Shown here in pieces: positions 45,138-52,902 of a stretch of DNA of 64,000 nt; the stretch's first letter is position 1, and each line of letters opens with the position of its first letter. The stretch spans positions 124,001-188,000 of the forward strand of contig NZ_JACGXS010000002.1 in the NCBI RefSeq assembly GCF_014117215.1. The letters are read 5' to 3'. The notes under the pieces were generated by a model that made no database searches, was not told the origin of the DNA, and worked only from the letters and a program-made list of their open reading frames with translations. The translations under genes were made by a program, and so were the position numbers. This stretch comes from Stenotrophomonas tumulicola (GTDB lineage Bacteria; Pseudomonadota; Gammaproteobacteria; Xanthomonadales; Xanthomonadaceae).

Positions 45138-47987
45138 TCAGAAGGACTGGTGGTAGCGCATGTAGAAGAACCGTCCCGGGATTTCGTATTCCGGCCCGAA
45201 GCTGTTGGGCGACGTCACTGTGATCGGTGGATCGCGATCGAAGGCATTGTTGACGCCCAAGGTCACGCGCGCATTCCAGGGCAGGTCCATGAATGCGTTG
45301 ATGTCGTTGTAGACCGCGCTGGGAATACGATTGCGTGGCTGCCAAACCGGGGCGACAACCCATGTGTCGCCCGGTCCGGCGACAAGGCCATCGACATAGC
45401 GCTCTGGATCGGAACACACCACGCGCGCTTCATTCCCCAGGCTGGTGCAGGTTTCATGCAGGCGCGAGAAGTACCGCACGTTCCAGTTGACGCCGAAATT
45501 GCCGAGCTGCCACGACAGCATCAGATTGGAGCGGATGCGCCAATTGCTGCCGGTGCCGACCTGGTTGCCGCTACCGCCGCTCTCTATGCCGCTACCGCCG
45601 ATGTCCAGCCCGGAATCCGATTCCATGCGCGCCAAATACGTAGTGTCGAGGCGGATGGCCAGGCGGCCCCAGTCATGCTCGGGCAGGCGATAGCTCGCGG
45701 ACAGGTCGTAGCCCTCTACCTCTACGGTGCCCAGGTTGGTGCGCAGGTTGCGGACCTCGGTGATCTGACCGAAATCGTTGCGGCTGACCAGCCGGCACAT
45801 ATCGTTGTTGCCGGCGCGGTAGCACTGGTTGAGCACGCTCTGTGCACCCAGCGTGGCGATGGTGTCGTCGATCTTGATTTCGAACCAATCAACCGAGAGA
45901 TCCAGCCCCGGCGCCCAGGCAGGGCTGTAGACCATGCCTAGCGTGCGGGACACCGAGGTCTCCGGGCCGACTTCGGGATTGCCGCCGGCAGTGACGCTCA
46001 GCGTCGAGGCCGACTGGTCCAGACTGGCGGGCACGCCCGCGCAGCTCACTGGATTGGGCAATGGCTGTCCCTGCAGGGTGGCGGCGCATGGGTCGGTGAC
46101 ATTCTGCTGGTTGTTGCTGGCCTGGCCCTGGTAGAGCTCGCGGATGGACGGCGCGCGGAAGCCTTCACTCCAGTTGCCGCGCACCATCAGGCTGTCCAGC
46201 GGCTTCCAGCGGAAGCCGAACTTGCTGTTGAGCGTGTTGCCAAAGTTGCTGTAGTCCGAATAGCGCGTGGCGATGCTCAGCTCCAGCAACTGCATGCCAG
46301 GCCGGCCTTCCACCAACGGCACGGCGAACTCCAGGTAGGCCTCGTCCACGTCGTACTCGCCACGCGTGGGCTCACGTGTGTTGCCATTGGTGACCCCCGA
46401 GGCAATCAGCGCATCAGGAATGTCGTAGCCACTTTCTTCGCGCCGTTCGAGGCCGGCCGCAAAGGCCAGCGGTCCACCCGGCAGTTGCACGAGTTCGCCG
46501 GTCACGTTGGCGAACATGCTGCGCAGCTCGTATCCCAGCCGGCTGCTTTCAACGAAATCGATGTAGTCCACCATCTCCGGGGTGACGCTGCCCGCACCGC
46601 CGAGCAGGTTCAGCGGCACGCAGCCCTGGATGGCGGTGGACAGGTCGCCGGGCGTGCCGACGCATACGGCGTTGCCGCCGGCATCGAGCATGGAGGGACC
46701 CACGGCGTCGCGTATGCGCCGGTAGTCCTGCTGCCCGAGGCCAGTGTCGTGGCTACGGGTACGACCGAAGAAATAGCCTGCATCCCAATCCCAGTAGCGG
46801 CCACCGACGGTGAATGTGCCTTCCAGGGCCAGGTTGATCGCAGTGGTATCAACGTCGCGGGTGATCAGGCGTCCGCCGGCCTCGGTGATCATGCGACCGC
46901 CCCAGGGCACGTCCTGGCCAAGCGGGTTGTAGACACTGTCGGCGCTGATGGCGATGTCGCGGCCATAGGCATTGCCCAGGCCACCGAATACCACCGCGTT
47001 GACCGGCAACAACTGGTCCGTCTTGCGCTCGACGTACTGCGAAGTGAGCTTGAGCCGAAGGTTATCGGTCAGGTCGAGCGTGGCGTTGCCGAACACCGAG
47101 TTCATTTCCTGGTCGACCGACAGGTAGCGATCCGGCGCGGTGTTGTAGTTGTCGCTTGAGCGGAACGGACGGAACGGTGTGCCCGGGCCGTCATTGGTGA
47201 ATGGACTGCTGCCGTTCGGTGCCAGGCTGAAGCGGCCATCGGGTGTATTGGCTACGCCACGGAACCCCGGCGTAGCGCCATACACAGGCACTGCCGAGAT
47301 ATCGCGATCTCCTGCGCCAACCGCGTCCTGTTCGATCCTGCTGACGCCGAGCACCGCCGAGAAGCGGTCGCGTACCGTGCCGATGGTGAAATCCATGCTG
47401 TTGCGCGCGCCGTCGCCGACATCGTACTGGCCGTGGTACGCATTGAACTCGGCGCCGTCGAAGTTCTCGCGCAGGATGATGTTGACCACGCCACCGATGG
47501 CGTCGGAGCCATAGATCGCAGATGCACCATCCTTGAGGACTTCGACGCGTTCGACGGCGGCGGTGGGTATGGAGTTGAGGTCGACATCACCGCTGAGCCC
47601 GGTGCCACCGACCCAGCGACGGCCATTGACCAGGATAAGCGTACGGGCGCTGCCCAGGTTGCGCAGGCTGACCCGGTTCTGTCCGCTGCCACCGGAGTTG
47701 ATGTTGCTGTTGATGGCCGCGCCGGCGGCGGTGATGGCCTGCAGGACCTCGCCGATGGTGGTGCGTCCCTGTGCATCGATGTCTTCCCGCGACAGCGCAA
47801 GGATGGGCTGCGAGGTATCGGAGTCGGTGCGCTTGATCCGGGAGCCGACAACCTGCACGGAGTCGAGGTTGGTCGTGGCTTGCGCGGGTGCATCCTGCGC
47901 CAATGCGGCCGTGGTCGGCAAAAGGCCGACACCACCCGCCACCAGGGCGACCTGCATTGCATGGAACAAACGGTTGGGCTTCCCCAT
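45138..47987 (-). CDS. TonB-dependent outer-membrane receptor
   Basis: A 949-residue receptor. The signal peptide is about 1-30 (VALVAGGVGLLPTTAALAQ). A TonB box-like segment SVQVVGSRIKRT is near 43-54. The plug domain follows (IGEVLQAITAAGAAINSN, NRVSLRNLGSARTLILVNGR, VERVEVLKDGASAIYGSDAI), then a 22-strand barrel ending in an aromatic residue (FFYMRYHQSF). There is no N-terminal signalling extension, so it is a transporter rather than a transducer. It heads the five-gene uptake and degradation operon and presumably imports oligosaccharides. The promoter region contains the inverted 27-base element at 48170-48196. Confidence 0.93.
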   Translation of the reverse strand: MGKPNRLFHAMQVALVAGGVGLLPTTAALAQDAPAQATTNLDSVQVVGSRIKRTDSDTSQPILALSREDIDAQGRTTIGEVLQAITAAGAAINSNINSGGSGQNRVSLRNLGSARTLILVNGRRWVGGTGLSGDVDLNSIPTAAVERVEVLKDGASAIYGSDAIGGVVNIILRENFDGAEFNAYHGQYDVGDGARNSMDFTIGTVRDRFSAVLGVSRIEQDAVGAGDRDISAVPVYGATPGFRGVANTPDGRFSLAPNGSSPFTNDGPGTPFRPFRSSDNYNTAPDRYLSVDQEMNSVFGNATLDLTDNLRLKLTSQYVERKTDQLLPVNAVVFGGLGNAYGRDIAISADSVYNPLGQDVPWGGRMITEAGGRLITRDVDTTAINLALEGTFTVGGRYWDWDAGYFFGRTRSHDTGLGQQDYRRIRDAVGPSMLDAGGNAVCVGTPGDLSTAIQGCVPLNLLGGAGSVTPEMVDYIDFVESSRLGYELRSMFANVTGELVQLPGGPLAFAAGLERREESGYDIPDALIASGVTNGNTREPTRGEYDVDEAYLEFAVPLVEGRPGMQLLELSIATRYSDYSNFGNTLNSKFGFRWKPLDSLMVRGNWSEGFRAPSIRELYQGQASNNQQNVTDPCAATLQGQPLPNPVSCAGVPASLDQSASTLSVTAGGNPEVGPETSVSRTLGMVYSPAWAPGLDLSVDWFEIKIDDTIATLGAQSVLNQCYRAGNNDMCRLVSRNDFGQITEVRNLRTNLGTVEVEGYDLSASYRLPEHDWGRLAIRLDTTYLARMESDSGLDIGGSGIESGGSGNQVGTGSNWRIRSNLMLSWQLGNFGVNWNVRYFSRLHETCTSLGNEARVVCSDPERYVDGLVAGPGDTWVVAPVWQPRNRIPSAVYNDINAFMDLPWNARVTLGVNNAFDRDPPITVTSPNSFGPEYEIPGRFFYMRYHQSF

Positions 47988-48169
47988 CTGAAACTTCTCC
48001 CACGGCTGTCCGGCGTCAAGCTTGAGTTGTTGGGGCCAAGCAGGGTGGCGGACCGGGGCATCGTTTCCCCTTGGCTACGGTGGATTACCGTGGGCAGGGA
48101 CGCGATGCCAGAAGCCGCTATGGCCCCTCCCAGGGCCGACGGATTGCTTGGCGTATTGGTTTGCACTGT

Positions 48170-48196
48170 GTAATATCAAAAATCTGAAATTTAGTA
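48170..48196 (-). promoter_or_regulatory. Second copy of the 27-base operator-like element
   Basis: Read on the minus strand it matches 32700-32726 at 21 of 27 positions, including the identical block AAATTTCAGATT (plus strand 48181-48192). It lies 183 bases upstream of the TonB receptor start and 57 bases upstream of the SDR gene. Confidence 0.7.
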
Positions 48197-48252
48197 TTAA
48201 GGCGCACAGGATCCAGTGTCAATCTTGCAGCGCAGCACAACGGAGGATTTCC

Positions 48253-48987
48253 ATGACGAGGCTGGACAACGAGATAGTGGTGATCACCGGTGCGGCCGGT
48301 GCCATAGGCGCGGAGACCTGTCGGCGGTTCGCCGCAGCAGGGGCCATGGTGGCTGCGTTGGACAAGGTGAAGCCGGAGTTGGGCCAAGTAGCGTTGGCAT
48401 GTGACCTGGCCGATGACTGTTCCGTCGAAGCGGCCGCTGCGCATGTACGCGCGGAGCTGGGTGATCCGTCCATCGTTGTCCATGCTGCAGCCACCACGGA
48501 GTTCGCCACCACCCTGGCGTCCAGTCCGCAGGCTTTTGCCCGCGTATACGATGTCAACGTAGGGGGCGCGGTGCGGATGGTGCAGGCATTCGCACCGGCA
48601 ATGATCGCCGCGGGCCGAGGCGCGGTTGCTCTCGTGTCTTCGATCAATGGCCATTTCGGTGCGCCGGGCCTGGCGGCGTACGCCAGTTCCAAGGGCGGAC
48701 TCGATGCATTGACGCGCACGCTTGCGCTGGAACTGGCCCCGCACGGCGTCCGTGTCAACGCCATTGCCCCAGCTTCTGTTGATACGCCACTGTTGCGTGC
48801 CTCGTTCGCGCTCCAGGACGATCCGGAAGCAGCTCTGGCCAACAACGTCCTGCGGCATCCGCTGGGCAGGCTCGGCACGCCTGCCGACGTTGCCGCATTG
48901 CTGCTGTTCCTGTGCTCAGCTGAGGCGTCGTGGATTACCGGGGCGTGCGTGCCGATCGACGGCGGCGCGAGCATCGCCAGACGCTGA
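48253..48987 (+). CDS. SDR family oxidoreductase, probable sugar or sugar-acid dehydrogenase
   Basis: A 244-residue classical short-chain dehydrogenase. The cofactor motif is TGAAGAIG (12-19); the catalytic triad is Ser130 (LVSSINGH), Tyr143 and Lys147 (YASSKGG); the C-terminal end GACVPIDGGAS is typical. Asp37 after the second strand favours NAD+. The substrate is unknown. It is divergent from the TonB receptor and shares the promoter region with the 27-base element, so it is probably part of the island regulon, for example oxidising an imported aldose. The ATG at 48253 follows GGAGGATTTCC; the long upstream extension is rejected. Confidence 0.88.
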   Translation: MTRLDNEIVVITGAAGAIGAETCRRFAAAGAMVAALDKVKPELGQVALACDLADDCSVEAAAAHVRAELGDPSIVVHAAATTEFATTLASSPQAFARVYDVNVGGAVRMVQAFAPAMIAAGRGAVALVSSINGHFGAPGLAAYASSKGGLDALTRTLALELAPHGVRVNAIAPASVDTPLLRASFALQDDPEAALANNVLRHPLGRLGTPADVAALLLFLCSAEASWITGACVPIDGGASIARR

Positions 48988-49019
48988 TTGCATCGCCCAA
49001 TGGCGTGCCGGAGTACGTG

Positions 49020-49475
49020 CTAGACCGCGTCTGAAAACCCATCCCCGGCCAACGCAACCAGCGTTGCCCGAAGCGCCGCAGACTCAGCACGGCCTATGGC
49101 CGCCTCGAAGCGGGCCTGCGCAACAGCCCAGAGCGCATCGGTCTCTTTCAGTTTCCGCATCCCGGCGGCGGTCAGGCACACCGTTCGACCGCGACGGTCG
49201 GCAGGGTCTGGCTTGAGCTGGATGAAGCCGTCCCGTTCCAACGGTTTGAGCGTATTGGTAAAGCCGCTGGCTTCTTTCACCAGTGCCTCGGCCAACGCAC
49301 CGACAGACAGCGTGCCGCTGCGCCGCAACTGGGCCAGGATGGCGCGCTGGGTCGTCTTCAATCCGCTTGGTGCCAGCGCCTGGTCGTATATCTGGGATAC
49401 GCGCCGCGAGGCTTTGCGCAGTGCCGTGCAGTGGCAGGGGGCTTCTTCCTGCCGGGGTCGTGGGTTCCTCGCCAA
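49020..49475 (-). CDS. MarR family transcriptional regulator
   Basis: A 151-residue regulator with the winged helix in the centre (SGLKTTQRAILAQLRRSGTL, VGALAEALVKEASGFTNTLK, RDGFIQLKPDPADRRGRTV, the last being the wing). Cysteines in APCHCTALRKASRR near the N terminus could sense oxidants or electrophiles. I chose a TTG start at 49473-49475 because AGGAAGG lies nine bases upstream; an ATG at 49529 gives 18 more residues but lacks a ribosome-binding site. It is divergent from the tautomerase gene, with GCATATGC palindromes between, so it probably represses that gene and itself. Confidence 0.85.
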   Translation of the reverse strand: MARNPRPRQEEAPCHCTALRKASRRVSQIYDQALAPSGLKTTQRAILAQLRRSGTLSVGALAEALVKEASGFTNTLKPLERDGFIQLKPDPADRRGRTVCLTAAGMRKLKETDALWAVAQARFEAAIGRAESAALRATLVALAGDGFSDAV

Positions 49476-49515
49476 TGCAGCGTACCTTCCTGTCCGGGGC
49501 TTGCAGACACTATAG

Positions 49516-49550
49516 GCATATGCTCCCATGGTAAAGCATGCATATGCATG
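49516..49550. promoter_or_regulatory. Palindromic operator between marR and tautomerase genes
   Basis: GCATATGC occurs at 49516-49523 and again at 49540-49547, inside the perfect 14-base palindrome CATGCATATGCATG (49537-49550). The two octamers are 24 bases apart. Confidence 0.65.
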
Positions 49551-49569
49551 TATATGACCGGAAGCCGCC

Positions 49570-49950
49570 ATGCCGCTCGCTCGCATTGATCTTCGCAAAG
49601 GCAAGACTGCCGCGTATCGCCAGCAGGTCAGCCAGGTGGTGTATGACGCCATGCTCAGTGTCGGCGTCCCCAGCAACGATAGATTCCAGGTCATCCAGGA
49701 ACACGATGCCGATGGCCTGGTCTACGACCCGGACTACCTGGGCATCCGACGCACCGACGACTTCATCTGCATCCAGATCACCTGGAACGAAGGCCGCAGC
49801 CTGGAGCAGAAAAAAGCCCTGTACAGCGCGATCGCCAATGGGCTGCACGATGCGGTCGGCGTGCGGCGCGAAGATGTTTTCGTCAACCTGGTCGAAGTGA
49901 AACGGGAGAACTGGTCGTTTGGCAACGGCGAAGCACAGTACGCCAGCTGA
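49570..49950 (+). CDS. Tautomerase family protein
   Basis: A 126-residue member of the tautomerase superfamily (long-chain Tautomerase_2 type). After removal of Met1, Pro2 would be the catalytic N-terminal proline (PLARIDLRKGKTAAYRQQVS). The second conserved region is ICIQITWNEGRSLEQKKALY, then VFVNLVEVKRENWSFGNGEA. Related proteins tautomerise or dehalogenate small keto acids and aromatic degradation products; the substrate here is unknown. It is divergent from marR, suggesting induction by a small-molecule stress. The ATG at 49570 was the only sensible start. Confidence 0.88.
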   Translation: MPLARIDLRKGKTAAYRQQVSQVVYDAMLSVGVPSNDRFQVIQEHDADGLVYDPDYLGIRRTDDFICIQITWNEGRSLEQKKALYSAIANGLHDAVGVRREDVFVNLVEVKRENWSFGNGEAQYAS

Positions 49951-49980
49951 TCAGCCAAGCCGCGCCCGCCATGCCAGCGG

Positions 49981-50598
49981 CTAGTTTTCCACCGCGCTCA
50001 AGTCCCACAGGCCCATGACCTGCGAGATGGCCGCATCCATCGCCTGGAACCGGACCCCATCCCGGGCAAGCGTGGATAGGCCGACCAGGAAGCTGTCGAA
50101 GGTGGTGGCCAGGGCGCGCGCATTGACGTCGCGCCGGAATTCGCCCGCGCTGATTGCCCGGTCAATACAGGCCTTGATGCCGGCACGCGTGCGGGCGCGC
50201 GATTGGGTGAGCGGTGTGGCGACAGCGGAAAGCTCCGGGGACGGCGCGCTCATGACACCCAGGGCCACCATGCAGCCCTTGGGATGCCCGCGCTCGCACT
50301 GCATCCGGGCCGAGCGCCTCAGCGCCAGTTCCAGCGCCTGCCTGGGCGCAAGCTTGGTATCCCACAGGCATTCGGTGACCTGTGCGTAAGTAGCCAGGTA
50401 GTGCGCCATGCACTCCCTGTACAGGGCTTCCTTGGAACCGAAGGCAGCGTAGAAGCTGGGTGCCGTGATGCCGCCGCCGATGGCGGCCTTCAGCTGGCTG
50501 AGCGACGTGGATTCATAGCCCTGTTCCCAGAACAGGTGCAGGGCGTCCTCGATTGCCGCGTCCCGGTCAAAGGTGCGGGGTCTGCCCATCTGCGCCAT
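49981..50598 (-). CDS. TetR/AcrR family regulator
   Basis: A 205-residue repressor. The N-terminal HTH is RTFDRDAAIEDALHLFWEQG, TSLSQLKAAIGGGITAPSFY, AAFGSKEALYRECM. The C-terminal ligand domain includes RSARMQCERGHPKGCMVALG, typical of the AefR-like subgroup. The ATG at 50598 is used because AAGGAGG is five bases upstream; the ATG at 50613 would lie on top of that ribosome-binding site. It is divergent from the MFS efflux gene and probably represses it through the 30-base palindrome at 50767-50796. Confidence 0.88.
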   Translation of the reverse strand: MAQMGRPRTFDRDAAIEDALHLFWEQGYESTSLSQLKAAIGGGITAPSFYAAFGSKEALYRECMAHYLATYAQVTECLWDTKLAPRQALELALRRSARMQCERGHPKGCMVALGVMSAPSPELSAVATPLTQSRARTRAGIKACIDRAISAGEFRRDVNARALATTFDSFLVGLSTLARDGVRFQAMDAAISQVMGLWDLSAVEN

Positions 50599-50766
50599 GG
50601 CAACCTCCTTCATTTAACATAAATACTATTCGATACATATGTTGTTGACAAGGGTGCTGGCGACTCCTACATTTATATCGAACGATACATAATTTCAGCC
50701 GGGTCATGGCTGGCGAATGCTTCCGACCCAGCCTTCCAAGCCGCCCTCATGGCGGTTTTTATTGGC

Positions 50767-50796
50767 CAATATATATACCGATCAGTATGTATATTG
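50767..50796. promoter_or_regulatory. Near-perfect 30-base palindrome upstream of the MFS gene
   Basis: CAATATATATAC, spacer CGATCA, GTATGTATATTG: arms match at 11 of 12 positions. The core resembles TetR-family operators. Further ATCGAACGATACATAA-like repeats occur at about 50655-50692, nearer the tetR start. Confidence 0.65.
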
Positions 50797-50837
50797 CCCG
50801 CCCATGTTCCATGACGTCCAACAACGAAGGACAGCGC

Positions 50838-52049
50838 GTGACTTCTTCAATCACCTCAAGCACCAACGCGACAGACGACGCGTTGCCCATTTCCGCGCTG
50901 CTGGCACTGGCGATGACCGGCTTCATCTGCATCGTCACCGAAACGCTCCCTGCTGGCCTGCTGCCGCAGATATCGGACGGCCTGGGCATCACCGCCTCGT
51001 TGGCGGGGCAGGCCGTCACTGCCTATGCGCTGGGGTCGGTGCTGGCGGCCATTCCGCTGACCATCGCCACCCAGCGCTGGCGGCGGCGAAACGTCCTGTT
51101 GCTCACGATCGTCGGCTTCCTCGTGTTCAATTCCGTCACCGCGCTTTCCACCGATTACGCGCTCACGTTGGTGGCGCGCTTCTTTGCAGGCGCGGCGGCG
51201 GGGCTGGCATGGAGCCTGCTGGCCGGTTACGCCAGGCGCATGGTGCAACCTGCGCAGCAGGGGCGGGCAATGGCCATCGCCATGGTCGGCACGCCTATCG
51301 CCCTTTCGCTGGGCGTGCCGCTGGGCACATGGCTGGGTGGCGCGGTAGGTTGGCGCAGTGCGTTCGGGGTGATGTCGGTGCTTACCGTCGTGCTGATCAT
51401 CTGGGTCCTTGCCAAGGTGCCTGACTATCCCGGCAAATCCGGCCATGAGCGCATGCCCCTGCGCAAGGTGCTGACGACGCCCGGCGTCCGTCCGGTACTC
51501 GCTACGGTCATGGCGTGGATGCTGGCCCACAACATCCTCTACACCTATGTCGCCCCGTTCGCGGCCCAGGCTGGCCTGGAACATCGCGTGGACGTGGTGC
51601 TGCTGGTCTTCGGCCTGGCCGCGCTGGTCGGGATCGGCGTTACCGGAAAACTGGTGGAGCGCCACCTGCGCGGCGCCGTGCTGGCGTCCCTCGCCATCTT
51701 CCTGCTGGTGTCGGTGTTGCTGGCCTTCCTGCAGGACGTGCCAGCCGCCGTCTATGCCTGCGTGGCGGTGTGGGGCCTGACCTTTGGCGGCGCAGCCACG
51801 CTGTTGCAGACGGCACTGGCCGACAGTGCCGGCGATGGTGCCGACGTGGCGCTGTCGATGAATGTCGTGGCATGGAACAGCGTCATCGCCGGCGGTGGCA
51901 TCCTCGGTGGCGTGCTGCTCGATCACTGGGGCGCGGGTTCTTTCCCCTGGGCCATGGCGGTCCTGGTGGCCATCGGCCTGTCCATCGCATGGTCCGCGCG
52001 AACCCACGGTTTCCGCCCGGGCGCCAGGTCGCGCGTGATCGGCCACTGA
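50838..52049 (+). CDS. MFS efflux transporter, AraJ/SotB-like (DHA1) family
   Basis: A 403-residue transporter with twelve predicted helices. The DHA1 features are GFICIVTETLPAGLLPQI in helix 1, GSVLAAIPLTIATQRWRRRN in loop 2-3, and the proton-linked motif RFFAGAAAGLAWSLLAGYARR with MVGTPIALSLGVPLGTWLG (the motif C antiporter signature). Likely a drug or sugar exporter. The GTG at 50838 is preceded by AAGGA at six bases and is preferred over an ATG at 50811 with no ribosome-binding site. It is divergent from tetR. Confidence 0.87.
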   Translation: MTSSITSSTNATDDALPISALLALAMTGFICIVTETLPAGLLPQISDGLGITASLAGQAVTAYALGSVLAAIPLTIATQRWRRRNVLLLTIVGFLVFNSVTALSTDYALTLVARFFAGAAAGLAWSLLAGYARRMVQPAQQGRAMAIAMVGTPIALSLGVPLGTWLGGAVGWRSAFGVMSVLTVVLIIWVLAKVPDYPGKSGHERMPLRKVLTTPGVRPVLATVMAWMLAHNILYTYVAPFAAQAGLEHRVDVVLLVFGLAALVGIGVTGKLVERHLRGAVLASLAIFLLVSVLLAFLQDVPAAVYACVAVWGLTFGGAATLLQTALADSAGDGADVALSMNVVAWNSVIAGGGILGGVLLDHWGAGSFPWAMAVLVAIGLSIAWSARTHGFRPGARSRVIGH

Positions 52050-52117
52050 GTGGCACGCTCGACGAAGCGAACTCCCCTTCCGCATTCACCCCGTAAAGAA
52101 GGGAGCCGTCTTGAACG

Positions 52118-52537
52118 CTATTCCAGCCACGGGTTGATGACCTGCACGCCCATCGGCTCGAAATCCGACGCGTTCCGTGTCACTACCGACATCCCATGCA
52201 CCAATGCGGTCGCCGCGATCAGTGCATCACTGACTGGGCGCGGTTCGGGAACATGCAGGGCCGCGCTGCGTAGTGCCACTGCAGTATCCACGGGGAGGAT
52301 GCGCTCGGCGAATGCCGGTAGAACATGCTGGTCCATCCAGGCGCGAAGGATCGCGCCTTTCGGAGCATCCTTGCGTTCGGCCTGCAGGATTCCAAACTCC
52401 AGTTCCTGGATAGTGATGACGGAGACGAACAATTCCGCCGCATCGACGTTGTCGGCCCAGCGCGCTACATGTGCATCCGCCTTCCCGGAACGGACCTTGC
52501 GGAGCTCGGAAACGACGTTGGTATCCAGCAGAAGCAT
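52118..52537 (-). CDS. PIN-domain ribonuclease toxin, VapC/FitB-like
   Basis: A 139-residue toxin with the PIN acidic quartet: Asp5 (LLLDTNVVSE), Glu45 (IQELEFG), Asp104 (VSDALIAATA) and Asp125 (ASDFEPMG). Such toxins cleave tRNA or rRNA. ATG at 52535-52537, 14 bases after the antitoxin stop. The pair is transcribed together from the operator at 52823-52846. It seems intact and active-site complete. Confidence 0.92.
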   Translation of the reverse strand: MLLLDTNVVSELRKVRSGKADAHVARWADNVDAAELFVSVITIQELEFGILQAERKDAPKGAILRAWMDQHVLPAFAERILPVDTAVALRSAALHVPEPRPVSDALIAATALVHGMSVVTRNASDFEPMGVQVINPWLE

Positions 52538-52551
52538 CTATTGAAGCCTTC

Positions 52552-52806
52552 TCAGGACAAATCGGCGATGCGGGGAACATCACGGGAACGGGGAATCTCA
52601 AGCTCGACTTCCCCGGCTTCCGGCATGGCCAGCAGATCTGCGATCTTCCTGCGCACCTCAGTCAGATGCCGGTATTCCGCGATGCTGAGCAGAACGTACG
52701 CGACTCGACCACGGTCTGTGATGAACACGGGCCCTTTCTCGGCTGATTTCTTGGCACGGCCGGTGTCCTGGTTGAACTCGCGACTGGTCAGGGACGTGAT
52801 GGACAT
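52552..52806 (-). CDS. Phd/YefM-family antitoxin
   Basis: An 84-residue antitoxin with the Phd/YefM N-terminal DNA-binding fold: TSREFNQDTGRAKKSAEKGP, VFITDRGRVAYVLLSIAEYR. The acidic C-terminal tail (AGEVELEIPRSRDVPRIADL) is expected to wrap the PIN toxin. It precedes the toxin gene with a 14-base gap. AGGAGGTG upstream of the ATG is a strong ribosome-binding site. A perfect palindrome lies 17 bases upstream of the start. Confidence 0.92.
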   Translation of the reverse strand: MSITSLTSREFNQDTGRAKKSAEKGPVFITDRGRVAYVLLSIAEYRHLTEVRRKIADLLAMPEAGEVELEIPRSRDVPRIADLS

Positions 52807-52822
52807 GGGGCACCTCCTGATT

Positions 52823-52846
52823 CAATGTAGCAACATTACTACATTG
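52823..52846. promoter_or_regulatory. Palindromic operator of the Phd/VapC module
   Basis: CAATGTAG-N8-CTACATTG, perfect arms, 17 bases upstream of the antitoxin start. Confidence 0.7.
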
Positions 52847-52902
52847 CTCTGGCGGTAGCAACGATCTCCGTGGCGAAGGCGGTAGAAGCCTTGCAGCACC
52901 TG

